A stretch of DNA of 64,000 nt from Branchipolynoe longqiensis (GCA_030323885.1 CM059187.1:134318029-134382028), one strand, 5' to 3'; shown: positions 29,704-41,558, counted from the stretch's first letter. The notes: generated by a model from the sequence alone, not told the origin. Numbers and translations: made by a program.

Positions 29704-32240
29704 TGTAACAACAAGTTGAGAATGTATTATTTTAGGTTTTTGTTTTGTTTTATCAAGCAAAAATACATTAGTTAATTTTTCCCGGCCAGAAACAATTGGA
29801 TCGAATGGCAAAGGTTGCCTCCTACCTTTTAACCTCTCCGTACGAGTTAATCTAGGTGCCAAATCATCCCAACTAATTTTAGAATCAACTATTCAAACCT
29901 TTTCTTGATTAACACTTTTTCGATCATTCTTAGGCCCTACCACGGTTACTACCGAACCCCGTGATCTAACTACTATGTATCCCGGATCATATTTTCGGTC
30001 CAACAGTCCAGATTCATTCACTAATAAAACAGCTTAGCACCCTGATTTAATTGAATAGCATTCACCTTTTTATCAGCACAAGCAATATTGTATTTTCGAC
30101 TCTCCAGTCGATTGTCAACTGCTTTATTTAAAGCAATAGACAAGTCATCCATCCGATATGCTAAGTTTGAATCCCTCGTACCTGTAGAACGATAAAGTAA
30201 AGAACTATGTTTTGAACCTGGATGTCCACCATAAGTTAGAAAGAAAGGAGAAAAACTTGTACTATCCGAAGGTACAGTGCGATACGCGTATATCACATCA
30301 GGTAAAGAACTCTCCCATTGACTAGCCCGAGAATTTACCAACTTCCTCAAGATGCTTTTTAGTGTTCTATGGTAACGTTCCACCATCCCATTAGATGGTG
30401 GATGATACGGTGTAGTATGCCTTACCTCTACTCCAAGTTCTCTAAAATGATCTATAATCATTTTATTTTTAAATTCTAACCCATTATCAGAAATACACAC
30501 ACCATTACCAGCAATCCCGAACCTGTTGACTAGCACTGCGACAACTCACCGTCACCACGAGTAGCAGCACTCCTATAGCGAATCCACGGCAACACCATTT
30601 ATCACATTTCTATCATAATAAACGTATAGCGCCGATAGCAGATCAATTTCTACATACACAAAGCTCTTACCTGCCGAAAATTGGGCTAAATTATTTGTAG
30701 GTCCATCTATATGTTGAAAATTTGGGAGAAAATGTCAGGTTTTCCCACTATATTCACAGAAAATCGCTAAGCATGCCCAACTTCTATGAGCTAGTGACAG
30801 AATACGGCAGCATGTATTTTAGTGGCCGATAACTCTCACAGATGGCAGCACCATAAGGTATCTCTAGGCACAGTTTCAGTTGTGTGGCTAAATTTTTTGC
30901 CGTGTCCACATGGGGTTTAAAGTTGACACATAAAATAAGAAATAAATCCATCAAACCAGTTTATTTTTATTGAAATATGCATTCCTATTTATTTATTCAT
31001 TGTTCCATAATTCAAGACACGAGGCGGACAATTGGCAATTACTTTGTGGACATCTCCAGCTATACTAGACCAACGAAAGTGTTCCTGCAGTCACCTCAGG
31101 GGTTTAGACATAGCCATGTGACCTACTTCAGTATGAGCTATTTTAATTACAGAATTCCTGTATCTCTTCGGCAAGACTAGTCGAGGATATGTATCTTTAC
31201 GTGAAGGAGTAATCATTGAATAAAGAAGACTATCCATTAGCAAATAATTATTTTCTTCATTCCTCCCTAACGTATATTCGGGCATTTATTTCTGCTCATT
31301 CATGACTTCATCAAATGGCAGTTTATAGTGCTCAAATGGAATTGCCTGTTCTGCCAACATAGGATCAAACACAAATATTTCCACTGGTTCCTTAGCCTCT
31401 GTATTCGGTCTTAACCTAGACAGCATATCAGCCCATACATTATCTACCCCTTTCATATAGACAATTGGTGCTGAAAATTCCGCTAATAATACTGCCCAAA
31501 GTTGAAAAAACATTTTAGTGGAGCATGGTCTGTGTAAATAGTAAATTCAGCACCATATAAGTAAGGTCTTAGTTTAATTAATGAATAAATTATAGCAAAT
31601 GCTTCTTTTTCTATCATAGGATAATTACGCTGAGCAGCAGAAAATCTAGTACTTATTAAATGCACAGGCCTATCTATCCCATTTTCATCTTCCTGTACCA
31701 AGACAGCACCTAAACTGTACTCAGAAGCATCTGTATACAGCTTATAAGGCATAAAAGGATCAGGAAATTTTAGAAGGACACATTCTAATAATAGACTTTT
31801 CAACTCATTCCAAGCATTTTCACATTCTACAGTCCAAACAAAGCTACCTTTATTACTAGTTAAATAACTTATAGGAGCTATGACATCAATTGCATTTAGC
31901 TTACGATAGTCTCCACAAAGACGAGTAGTACTGTCCTTTTTCGGCACTATAGTGACTGGTTGGTGAAACCCACGGACTACAACTAGCCTCTATAATATCA
32001 TCTTCAAGCATTTAATTTAATTCTTTTTCTACAAGATGTCTTCTACTTAAAGGTATCCTATAAGCTATCTGATTAACAGGATATGCACTACCAGTATCGA
32101 TAAGCCCTTCGAAACGCAAAATACCCACATGACCATGGTTATGTTTGACTACCCACAGCTCTGGGTTCTTGGTCTTAGAATAGCTGTTACTGTCGTTAGG
32201 TGAATATCCCTTCACCTTGCCCCTGGTGGCAACAGTGGTG
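29704..32240 (-). pseudogene. Gypsy-3: decayed Ty3/Gypsy pol
   Basis: A different lineage from Gypsy-1 and 2. From 32215 down: GLIDTGSAYPVNQIAYRIPL, then TTRLCGDYRKLNAIDVIAP (RT start), then directly SFVWTVECENAWNELKSLLL, so about 150 residues of the RT palm with its catalytic Asp pair are deleted. RNase H follows (YTDASEYSLGAVLVQED, RNYPMIEKEAFAIIYSLIKL, TDHAPLKCFF), then the integrase zinc region (AHTEVGHMAM) and core (ISDNGLEFKNKMI, HPPSNGMVERYHRTL). A C-terminal tail reaches about 29800. About 460 bases at 30545-31005 do not align to pol and look inserted. No LTRs are recognised. Confidence 0.8.
30545..31005. other. Unexplained insert within Gypsy-3 integrase
   Basis: It separates the integrase zinc region from the core. 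No inverted ends or ORF are evident. The minus strand has two GGTAAG/GGTGAG donor-like words, which may be chance. Confidence 0.4.
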
Positions 32241-32339
32241 TATTTTTAATATGCTAAATACCCCTAAGTGAGCATGGATAGGTCTGAATGTATTTAGCAC
32301 CGGGCTCTAGCCCCTGGTGCTGGTGGTGGCGTATTCAAT

Positions 32340-32525
32340 TTTTTTTTTTTTGGTAAAGTATTTATTCATCTGAACATGACATTTGTCAGCGCCGGGGCAC
32401 TGGTCTTCCGGCCATCTTACTATTAGAATAAGTTTGATCAGTGCTGTATTAGTTACAGCACCGATCCTGTAGAATTATGGGAGTGGCTCCTGCTGTATAA
32501 TGTACAGCAACAGTCACTGTAGTTC
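32340..32525 (-). repeat. Interspersed repeat R2
   Basis: A poly-T run, then GTATTTATTCATCTGAACAT and GTCAGCGCCGGGGCACTGGT, matching the copies at 19565 and 59660. Confidence 0.65.
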
Positions 32526-32865
32526 ATGCAAAAATGAGGAGCAGCACCGAGTAGAAGGTGTATACTCGGGGCAACTCAAATAATCGTTGTGGGTTACATT
32601 TTTTTTTTTTTTCTTATAAAACAAGTTAAGTTCAGAGTTGACAAGACATTTTGCCTGTCTTATATAATGTTTGATGTGTTTAAACAGATTGATAGTTGTG
32701 TAGGATGTTCGGTGTGTTGATGGTTTGTTCATGATCATGGTTAAGGGTGGTGGCAGGGGAGGGGGGCCCATTGGGGTGGGTGGTACGGGGGAAAAACCCA
32801 CCGGAGAGCAAGCGAGGATCCGGGGTGGCAGTAGCTCAGGGCTTTGCTCGTAATTACTGCAGTAG

Positions 32866-34141
32866 TCATTTAAGGGCCTGAATAACCAGGTGGGCTCTAT
32901 ATGCATTTTTGAAGGCAAGTATTGTTTGCGTTTCTCTGACTCTGATAGGGAGGTCATTCCACATGACACTACCTTTGTAGATTGGTGCTCCGATATATTT
33001 ATTTGTTGAAAGGTGTGGTACATTGAGCAGAGTGAAGGCTCCTCTTCTTGTTATTCTATTTGTGCGGTCAATGAATTTTTCGTCTTTTGCGCGTTTGTGC
33101 ATTAGTGCCATCAGGTGTAGGTCCCTTCGTTCTGAGAGAGTATCCAATTTTGCTTTCTTGTGCAGTTCAGCCACACTGAGTGTCTTGCCTTGGTAAACTG
33201 TTCTGTGCTCGGTTCTGAATTCTTTGCAGTTTGATCTTTTGTTGTTTTGTTAAGAGCTCATATATGATGTCATTGTAATCTATAACAGGCAATATTGTAG
33301 TCTTGTACAGGAGTAGTGCAGTGTTTTCACTTATGAATTTCCTTAATTTCCTAAAAGTTGTCAGTTTTAGTGCCAGCGTTTGATTCAGTCTCGCCAATTG
33401 TCGATTCCCATTTAGAGTGGAGTCAAGAGTTGTGCCCAGGTATTTGTAGGAGTCCACTTCACGAAGTAAGGTTCCACTCATATGTAGTTGGATTTGAGGG
33501 GCTCTTGATTTTCTCATTTTCGTCCCATAGATCACATACTCTGTCTTGGCACTATTTACTGTTAGTTTATTTTCATAGCACCATGTATTCACCTTATCTA
33601 ACACCATGTCTGTCTGGGCTGCCGCTGCCATAATATCTCTATTGTGTACTGTGAGTGCTGCATCATCAGCAAATAATGTAAATGTTGCTCTATCAGATAC
33701 TAGTGGTAGGTCATTAATAAAGATTAGGAATAGCAGGGGTCCTAGGGTGGAGCCCTGTGGCACGCCGGTCTTGACCCTACGGGTGGTGGACTCATTGTTG
33801 TTTAGTTTTGTGCACTGCATCCTGTTCTTGAGGTAATTTGTGAAGAACTGATGTGCTTTGTTGCCTAATCCAGCTCTTACTACTTTCTTCATCAGGATCT
33901 TGTGGTCAATTGTATCAAATGCCTTCTTGAAGTCAAGGAAGACAGTGATTGTTAGTTCACCTTTATCCATGTTGCCCAAAAGTTCATCCAGTAGAGATGC
34001 CAGAGCCCCTGTTGTGGATTTGTTTTTCGTAAATCCGTTTTGCTGGTAGGTCAGATAGTTGGATGATTCAAGGAATGCTTTAACTTGGTCATGTATAATC
34101 TGTTCAATAATATTTCCTGGAATTGAGAGGATTGAAATTGG
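32866..34141 (-). pseudogene. LINE reverse transcriptase part of ORF2
   Basis: It is in the same frame as the endonuclease ORF but after a TGA at the position of the expected CGA codon of the RPISIL motif. It contains FLDFKKAFDTIDHKIL, TGVPQGSTLGPLLFLIFIND, the catalytic box LFADDAALTV, VNSAKTEYVIYG and YKYLGTTLDSTL. A frameshift near 33220 leads to the end part RRDLHLMALMHKRAKD, YIGAPIYKGSVMWNDLP and AFKNAYRAHLV. The stop is a CpG-to-TpG type change. Confidence 0.85.
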
Positions 34142-35797
34142 TCACAGTTCACTGCAGTATCTTGGGTTATTGGTCTTGGGGATTGGGGTGACTGTAGCTA
34201 CTTTCCATGCATCGGGGAAGATGCCTGTTTTAATTATTAAGTTGTACATATGTGTGAATTCCCTAATTAGTGTTGTTATTGCCATCTTTATCAAGGCAGT
34301 ACTGATGTCTTTTCTACCAGACGATTTATAGGATGATATTTGATTTGTTCTGTCTAGGATTTCATCACATGATGTTTCTTGGATATCATAGTTGTGGTTA
34401 TTTAGTTTGGCTTGGTAACATTTTTGTTGGGCTGTTCCTTGGTTAAATTTACTGGCTAGCTTTTCTCCTATCTCGATGAAATAATTATTGATTTCTTCAG
34501 GAAGTAGGTTATCCGGTATTACGTTGCCAGATTCTTCATTGGAAAGGCTACTAATTTTGGTCTGGCTTTCTGGTTCAATCTGTTTGAGTACATGCCAGCA
34601 TTTTTTGGCATTGTTTCGATGTTTGTATTGTTGGTCTTGGAGGAATCTTGCTTTGGCCTTTCTGACTTCATTTCTTGTTTTCCTGGTCATGCATTTGGCT
34701 ATGAACTCATCACCAGGGTCTTTTGATATTTCAAATTTGTGTCTAAAGTAGTCTCTGTCTAGTTGTAGTTCTGTTAGTTCTTCATTAAGGTACCCAGCTG
34801 TGTTAGTTCTAATAGTGAGCTCTACTAGGGGACAATGCATGTCAGCCACTTTTGTTATTGTTGTGTTAAGCATTTCCCAGCATTTGTTTGGGTCTTGTTC
34901 CACTAGGAGCTCTCTTTGGTTGAATTCCTGCAGTGAGTTTTCCAATTCTCTCTGGTCACAGTTTCGGTATGAGCGTCCCCAGTAAGTGGCAGATCTCTTG
35001 TCATTCCTTATTTTCTTTTTTAGTATGTATATTGGTTTATGGTCACTTATATTATAGTTGATAACTCCTGCATTTGTGCAGTGCTTAATGTTGGTGAATG
35101 CTAGGTCTATTGTATTGTCAGAGGTTCTGGTTATTCTGGTTGGTTTGTGTATCATTTGCTGGAGCTCATGATCTGCTGCAAATTGTTTCATTGTTCCCCA
35201 CAGAGTCTGTTTCTTTTCATTGTAATCCACATTAAAGTCTCCTAGTATGAGTATCTCATATTTGTCCATGTCGGTTATTTGTCTCATGGATTCGTTTAGA
35301 AGGTCAATTCCTTCGTTTAGATTGCCATCTGGAGGCCTATATATGTTGCCGATGAGTATACTCTTGGTGTGAGGTCTGATTACAATTGCCCATTGTAGTT
35401 CGATGTTGCAGTTGGAGAGGTTAAGGTCCTCATATTTTGATGTATCAGTATGTAGCTCATTTTTTGAATAAATTCCCAGTCCACCTCCTTGTTTGGTTTG
35501 GCCATCTGGCCGTTTTGTTTTTCTGTTGGCTCTCATGAATTGGTAGCCTGGTACGCTGGCTAGTCTGTCTTCCATGTGACTGTTGAGCCATGTTTCCGAT
35601 ATTGTGAAGACATCAAATCCTGACTCAGGCAGGTCTATCCTTAGTTGGTCAATCTTGTTGGGGAGACTTTGTATGTTTAGATGGCCAATCTTGAAGCCTG
35701 GTTGGCCCTTCAGTTCTGTCAGAGGAAGTGCAGTAAAAGTAGGTGGCCCATCAACCACCAGACCTGGGTCCTCGCAATCGCTCTCCCGTGCACGCAA
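34142..35797 (-). CDS. LINE AP-type endonuclease part of ORF2 (551 codons)
   Basis: Endonuclease/exonuclease/phosphatase fold motifs occur in order: KIGHLNIQSLPNKIDQL, ISETWLN, GGGLGIYSKN, IGNIYRPP, ILILGDFNVDYN and ISDHKPIY, with the Asn, Glu, Asp and His of the active site present. A charged linker follows (RKAKARFLQDQ, KCWHVLKQIEPESQTK), then the start of RT (SSYKSSGRKDISTALIK, FPDAWKVATVTPIPK). The frame ends at the TGA at 34142. The enzyme would nick the genomic target for LINE insertion. Confidence 0.85.
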   Translation of the reverse strand: MRARESDCEDPGLVVDGPPTFTALPLTELKGQPGFKIGHLNIQSLPNKIDQLRIDLPESGFDVFTISETWLNSHMEDRLASVPGYQFMRANRKTKRPDGQTKQGGGLGIYSKNELHTDTSKYEDLNLSNCNIELQWAIVIRPHTKSILIGNIYRPPDGNLNEGIDLLNESMRQITDMDKYEILILGDFNVDYNEKKQTLWGTMKQFAADHELQQMIHKPTRITRTSDNTIDLAFTNIKHCTNAGVINYNISDHKPIYILKKKIRNDKRSATYWGRSYRNCDQRELENSLQEFNQRELLVEQDPNKCWEMLNTTITKVADMHCPLVELTIRTNTAGYLNEELTELQLDRDYFRHKFEISKDPGDEFIAKCMTRKTRNEVRKAKARFLQDQQYKHRNNAKKCWHVLKQIEPESQTKISSLSNEESGNVIPDNLLPEEINNYFIEIGEKLASKFNQGTAQQKCYQAKLNNHNYDIQETSCDEILDRTNQISSYKSSGRKDISTALIKMAITTLIREFTHMYNLIIKTGIFPDAWKVATVTPIPKTNNPRYCSEL

Positions 35798-35830
35798 CCC
35801 CCCCCCACACCCAAGGACCCGCCAACCCCC

Positions 35831-36850
35831 ATGTGTGTAAATATTGGTGACTGTTGTATTGACATATTTATTTGTTTATCTTAGTGAGTGTTGAGTGTTG
35901 ATCTGGGCTGAGAATTTGTATCTTTACTTTTTAGATTATATTTATGCTCTGGTATCTCCTATTGTGTGCATACTTGGTGTGTTTTGTGTGTGTGCATGGT
36001 GCTCTCATGCAGTAATGTCCATAGTCCTAGGCACTCAAAGCTGTTTTCTATACATGGTAATACTGTAGCTGGTAGTAAAAGGAAAATTAAATCCCACTTC
36101 TGATCACTAGTTTAGTATACTTCCATATAACCCAACCCCTACCCCCACAAGCGCACAACCATCCCGACATGAAACAACGCGTCGATGGCAATGCTGCTTT
36201 TACCCAGGACATGCAACCAGCACCAACCACTGACAATTTGGGATGATCCATAACACTGAGAAACATTGACAATCTTCGGCCGTATGTGATTTACTGATCT
36301 CGTTAATAATGCTGGCAAAGAGTATTTCCAACTGGACTCAAAACTGTTTTAACACATCTAAAAAACAAAATGAAATCATGCTGATGACAATCATTTATAT
36401 GGTCCATTTTAATTGGAGTATCTGGAATACAAATTTGACGTTCTGGAAGATCTGTAGTGAAGTCTATCACCAAGCTTCTGACCTGAAAGAAAAAATAGCG
36501 TCATTAGTTTCGGTGTTCGGAGACCCTATATGATGAACCGAGAGTCAGCAAAAATACTTTCTGCTGCTTTGGAAGTGCCCACAATCACCTCAGTATGCTT
36601 AAATCTCCCAAAACTAAGAAATCGGATCATACATGATGAGGATACATGCCAGTGTCCATCTGGAAGGCACATGAGTCAGAGTCAAACCATAACTTGTCAA
36701 CCGGAAGTGAAAACCTACACTTCCGGTTGCTTTGTAAGTGTCCTAAATCAACTCAGCATACCTGACAACCTACAAATCGACACTTCAAGTATGAAAATCG
36801 GTCAATAACTTCCGGAGATAGGTGAATGGTCAGTTGCGGGGGGTCTCAAA
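35831..36850. other. Intergenic with a diverged duplication and a hairpin
   Basis: Two weakly similar segments (about 36560-36640 and 36725-36800; GCTTTGGAAGTGCCC against GCTTTGTAAGTGTCC) sit on either side of a 12-bp hairpin. No gene is recognised. Confidence 0.5.
36698..36729. repeat. Perfect 12-bp hairpin, 8-base loop
   Basis: CAACCGGAAGTG (36698-36709) is the complement of 36718-36729. Confidence 0.85.
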
Positions 36851-39490
36851 ATGGAAATGAACCCCCACGAAGGGGTGAGCGGTCTGAAAATTTGGACCCC
36901 ATCATTTTCTGTTAGCCTGAACGCTATTGAAGCCAGAACTGCAAAAAAAAATCAATTTTCGCACAAAAATCCTACGGGAATACATATCATACCGCACTAT
37001 GAGGCCCTTGAAAAAAGTGTTAGCACAGTACAAAAATTATCAACTGCAGAAATTTTCATTCTGGGTGATTTTAATATAAACTATAACTCAAATGATAACA
37101 AACAAACTAATGCTGCAGACCACTATCAAAACCATAGGCCTTCAACAGATAATCACAGAAAATACCAGACTCAGTGAAAATAGCTTGGCAATTGACCTAA
37201 TACTAACTAACTCCAACCATGCAACAAAGTGGGGCACCAGAAGCTGGGGTATTAGTGACCACGATCTAATATACGTCACCAGAAAAAAACTTTTAACCAA
37301 AAATCAATATGAATACAAGATGGGTAGATCACTGGTAAACTACTCAAAAGAATCACTAGAAAACCACCTAGAGAGTCAAAAAAAACAAAATAAATAGTAA
37401 CAAAAATTATATTGACATTTTCTGGAACAATATCATTACGGAAATAACAACCTCACTAAACCAAATGTGCCAAATAAAAAAACTCAAAATAAACAAAAAA
37501 CAAGATCCAAGGGTGAACAATGAGCTAATAGCCCAGATAGAAATCAAAAGAAAACTAGGGAATCTGACAAAAAGTACCAAAACCCCAGCAGATAGACTAG
37601 CCTACAAGACAGCTAGAAATAAGTCCCAGAAAGCTGTCAGAACAGCCAAAGAAAACAACATTATAAGCCAAGATGATCAATGGGGTAGTAACACAAACAA
37701 ATTCTGGAAAAATGTAAATCTACTATTCCCCAACAATAAATCTAAAGACTGCATAGCACTCACAAATGAGAAAGGCAGCCCACTAACAAACCTAGAGGCA
37801 GCAGACAAACTAAATGACCACTTTCCTTCAGTGGGACAACAACTATCAACAAAATTCATACGGGATTGGGAAAACAAATCAGAGCAAATACAAGATGAAA
37901 TCCCTACCTGCAAAACTAATGCAAAAGAATTACAACAACTAATACAGAGCATAGACACAGATAAACCAAGTGGCATAGAAAATATCCCAACTAAAGTATT
38001 AAAACATGCTCTACAAGCCATCCCATACACCATAAAAGACTTATTTAATGCCTCTTTCAAACAAAGTAAATGTGTTGAAGCCTGGAAGATGGCCACTATC
38101 ACCCCAGAGATAAACAAAGCATAGGCACCTACAGACCCATCTCAATCCTACAGGCCCCAGGCAAATTGATTGAAAAAATACTACACAGGCACATAAATGA
38201 ACACCTGAACAAGAATAATATACTAAACTTGAGACAAGGGGGCTTCAGAAAACTCCACATCAAAAACCATAGCCCAACTCACCAGTCACTTACTGGCCTC
38301 AATGAACAACAAAAAAATCAGGGGCAGCATTCATAGATTTCAGCAAGGCTTTTGACACAGTAGATCACAAGATACTACTTCAAAAGCTCAACCAAATAGG
38401 TATAAAATCAGCCACAAAAAAATGGATCGAATGCTAACTGAGAAATAGGGAACAAAAAACCAACGTAGAAAATAGCATACCAGAATGCAAACCACTTACA
38501 TGTGGAGTCCCACAAGGGTCAGTCCTAGGACCACTCAATCAATCAATAGTTCCGTCCTCTAGTCGAGGGTTGGATGCAATGGTTCTCCACTTGCCCCGAT
38601 GTTGTGCTGTTCTGATAGACTGTGAATAATTAATAAGACCACTACTCTTCATAATATACATAAATGACCTAGAGAAGTAGCTAGATACTGAATGCCTCCA
38701 GCTATATGGAGATGATACTGTCATATATGTTGAGGGCAACACTGAGGAAGAGGTAACAAATCAACTAAATAAACTACTACAGAAACTGGATGACTGGTGC
38801 GAATCTAATAAAATAACCATAAATGCCAGCAAATCCGAAACAGTCCTCTTCTCGCATAGACCACTAGCGGAAAGTAATGCCCAGTGCAAACTAGGAAACC
38901 AGGTGCTGGAAAAAGTAAAGCACTACAGATACTTAGGCCTAGAGCTGGACAGCCAACTAAACTACAACCTATGCATGACAAAAATCATACAAACAGTAAA
39001 TCACAAACTCTGGTTATTTGCCAAATTAAGAAAATTCATGACACAAGAAAGGTCAATAAAGGTCTTCAAAGAAATGGTACTCCCATACTTTGACTATGGA
39101 GACACAATATACATGGGAGCAAAGCAAGAAGTGCTCAACAAGGTGAAACTCCTACAAAATAAAGCATTTAAAATATGTCTCAGGGTGGACAGAATGCACC
39201 CCACCTATGACCTGGACATGCCACCCAAAGCAAAATTGCAAAAAATAAAAATAAGAGACTAGTACACCTCAAAACACTCGCATTTGGGTACAGTCACGAT
39301 AGGAAATACCAAAAGCAACCAACCAGAGATACATGAATAAACAATGCACCACTAATAAAACAAACAAGGAGCCGCATAAAGGCCCATGAAAGAAGCACAT
39401 TAGAAATGGCTGCTAAGGCTTGGAGCGCCCAATCAGTAAAAGAAAGGCATATCCCTGATCTAAAGACATACAAAAAATATCTCTGTATAA
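36851..39490 (+). pseudogene. A-rich L2/CR1-like LINE ORF2, broken
   Basis: Plus-strand frames give the endonuclease C-part (IFILGDFNINYNSND, then LAIDLILTNSNHATKWG and ISDHDLIYVTRKKL) and a linker (NELIAQIEIKRKLGNLTK, SDCI-type to GSPLTNLEAADKLNDHF). RT follows (IDTDKPSGIENIPTKVLK, GTYRPISIL, IDFSKAFDTVDHKILLQKL, CGVPQGSVLGP), interrupted by a 98-bp insertion, then the YGDD box (LQLYGDDTVIYV), YRYLGLELDSQLNYN and KVFKEMVLPYFDYGDTIY. Several frameshifts and stops are present. The coding strand is strikingly A-rich compared with the LINE at 32600. Confidence 0.85.
38536..38633 (-). mobile_element. 98-bp 3' fragment of the RTE-like LINE
   Basis: Almost identical to 17078-17176 (ATCAATCAATAGTTCC..., GGTTGGATGCAATGGTTCTC). 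Flanked by TAGGACCACT (38526-38535) and TAAGACCACT (38634-38643), a 10-bp target duplication with one change. It splits the RT of the host LINE just before its YGDD box. A textbook 5'-truncated retrotransposition. Confidence 0.9.
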
Positions 39491-40306
39491 AAGGGAGGAC
39501 GCTGATGACACCCTAGGGCCAGAACCCCAGATGGGCATGTGATAGGTCACGGCCCACAAACGAACCTGCCCCAAGGGAGATACCTGGACCACTCTCAGTA
39601 GATAACAAACAACCAAAAACAGAGACTCCTGATCTGAAAAGATACAACAATATATATGTAAAAAAAGGGAGGCCCTTAAAACACCCTGGGGCAAAACCAC
39701 AGAAGGGCATATGATATGTCACAGCCCACAAACTGGGCTGCCCCAAGGGGGTAATCTGGACCACCTTCAGTAGATAACGAACAGCTACAAACTATGTAAA
39801 AGCCTATAAATGTAGAGTAGGCTAATTCATAAGTAGTAGTAAAACATAAACCAAAAAACCAAAAGACTAATATACTATTCGCACCCACCACAAGGGTGAT
39901 CAGAAAATAAAACCAATAATACCTACATTTAGAACAAAAACCATTAGCTTTCTAATGGTCCTTCCCTATTTCAGATCGACATTGGATAGCTAAACCCAAC
40001 ACAAAACACGCTCAAACATCTACGAGCCAAGAACACACTTAACTGCCACGCCTAACAGCTACCTAGCAGTCTTTCCCTATTTCGGATCGACCTTGGATAG
40101 CCAACCCCAACACAAAACAAGCTCAAACATGTACAGATACTAAATAATCACCATGTAGCTGTGTGAGAAACAAAAACATATTATCACCTCTTACTGTGTG
40201 ATAAGATTAAACCACTACTACAACTGTCCAGCATTGAAAACAAGCCCGAGCACTCAAGCTTACATGCTATGGATAGCATAAACACAGCATAAAAAAAAAA
40301 AAAAAA
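39491..40306 (+). repeat. 3' UTR of the A-rich LINE with internal duplications, poly-A end
   Basis: A unit of about 120 bp beginning AAGGGAGG recurs at 39491 and 39664 (173-bp spacing). Further on, TTCCCTATTTC-GATCGAC-TTGGATAGC recurs about 110 bases apart (near 39962 and 40072). It ends in 16-17 A at about 40290-40306. Confidence 0.65.
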
Positions 40307-40354
40307 GACCTACAGACGGGCGGCACCTGGACGCTGATTCCCTCTGACTAACAA

Positions 40355-40384
40355 AACAGAGCCCATCCTCATATTACCTTAGAT
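40355..40384 (+). repeat. SINE-1 tail, left piece
   Basis: CCCATCCTCATATTACCTTA is the SINE tail; it continues at 40749-40795 after the inserted MITE. Confidence 0.7.
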
Positions 40385-40748
40385 CAGGGATGAAAGTGAT
40401 CTCCGGGAAAAAAAGCGGAAATGCTGATATTCTCCCATAGGTTTAGCATTGTCACTGTCAGGGAATCGCGGAAAATTCCAGGAAGTCAGGTTTCATATAT
40501 ATTGGTATACGCTGATAGTGCTGCGCCGTTTGAAGCATTATTAGTAGTATACACTGATAGTGCTGCGATGTTTGAAGCATTATTAGTAGTATACGCTGAT
40601 AGTGCTGTGGCGTTTGGAGCATTTATTAGTAGTATACACTGATATTGGTGCGGTGTCTGCGCCACGTATTAGTATAGATCTACACGTTGGTGCTGCAGGA
40701 TTGAAAAATCCCGGAAATCCGCGGAATCCCAGAGATCTTTCATCCCTG
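40385..40748. mobile_element. hAT-like MITE in SINE tail, with 42-bp minisatellite
   Basis: The ends are CAGGGATGAAAG and its complement, followed by imperfect GATCTCYGGGA. The flanks share CTTAGAT (7 bases; 40378-40384 and 40749-40755), close to the 8 bp usual for hAT. The interior has about 3.5 units of a 42-bp repeat (TATACGCTGATAGTGCTG at 40506, 40548, 40590, 40633). There is no ORF. Confidence 0.8.
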
Positions 40749-40795
40749 CTTAGATGTTGTCAGGACGTAAAACTCCAACAACCAACCAACAAACA
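40749..40795 (+). repeat. SINE-1 tail, right piece
   Basis: CTTAGATGTTGTCAGGACGT and AAAACTCCAACAACC complete the tail interrupted by the MITE. Confidence 0.75.
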
Positions 40796-41099
40796 GGACA
40801 GAAATAATTCATTCGCCTTGGAATGCAATGTTGTGCCCAAAAAGGAACTTGCCGGTATATAAACGGGAACAGCTGCGTGCGACCAGAACTCGTCCCATGA
40901 GTCAGCAGTTCTTTACTTACACCTTAATTTCAGTTATCACATTATCTTTCTTGGGTGCATAGATACATTTTTATAATTGATCTATTGTACTTTTGTAGCC
41001 TCCAACATGCGATGAGGTGATCTCTGAATCTAAGTGGCAGTGAAAAGTATGACTAACAGCATGCAAGAATCGCATGTGCGGATGAGAAGTTGAACAGAG
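40796..41099. other. Intergenic, nothing recognised
   Basis: No gene or repeat is called. Confidence 0.4.
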
Positions 41100-41225
41100 T
41101 CCTCTATATTTCTAGTTTAAAGGTGCATAGTCTGACAGTTCTCAATTTCTGGAATTTCTTTCGATAAATATATTAGGTTGGTCGTTATAATCTACCTCGA
41201 TTTAGTTTAAAGAACTTTTATTACA
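41100..41225 (-). repeat. Interspersed repeat R1, inverted copy
   Basis: Shares the GATAAATATATTAGGTTGGT and TCTACCT-type phrases, in reverse, with the copies at 41905, 54360 and 60515. Diverged. Confidence 0.45.
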
Positions 41226-41282
41226 AATGGCTAATTTTGGAAATATATGAATTACACGATTGAGTACATCTCCTGTTTTGGG

Positions 41283-41558
41283 AGATTTGTGGGTCGAGTC
41301 GAGTCAAACCAATGACTTAAACAGTTATACTTGTCGCTTTCTTGCCAAGCGCTCAGCATTATTAGGATAGGGCAAGGACTGGTTGGCTGAGTGTCATGAT
41401 AGTGTGACTGAGTGGGATATCAGGTCATGGTGCTGTTGGTCTGGTCTCCCAATGGGGCAGCACCATAAAGTTGTCATGAGTGCACACTGTCACAAGTCGG
41501 TACCCGTCCTGATATGACCTTATATGTTGCTAGGACATAAAACAACAGTAAACAAACA
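41283..41558 (+). mobile_element. SINE-1, lacking most of the head
   Basis: Runs from GTCGAGTCAAACCAATGAC to TAGGACATAAAACAACAGTA, collinear with the reference copy from its B-box side to its tail. Confidence 0.85.

Larger units (their letters stand above)
32600..35830 (-). mobile_element. CR1/L2-type LINE, nearly complete ORF2
   Basis: The order on the minus strand is AP endonuclease, linker and reverse transcriptase, with a 3' region ending near a T-run at 32600 (poly-A on the element strand). Only one in-frame stop and one frameshift are seen over about 2.9 kb. No ORF1 is recognised upstream of 35830. Confidence 0.85.
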
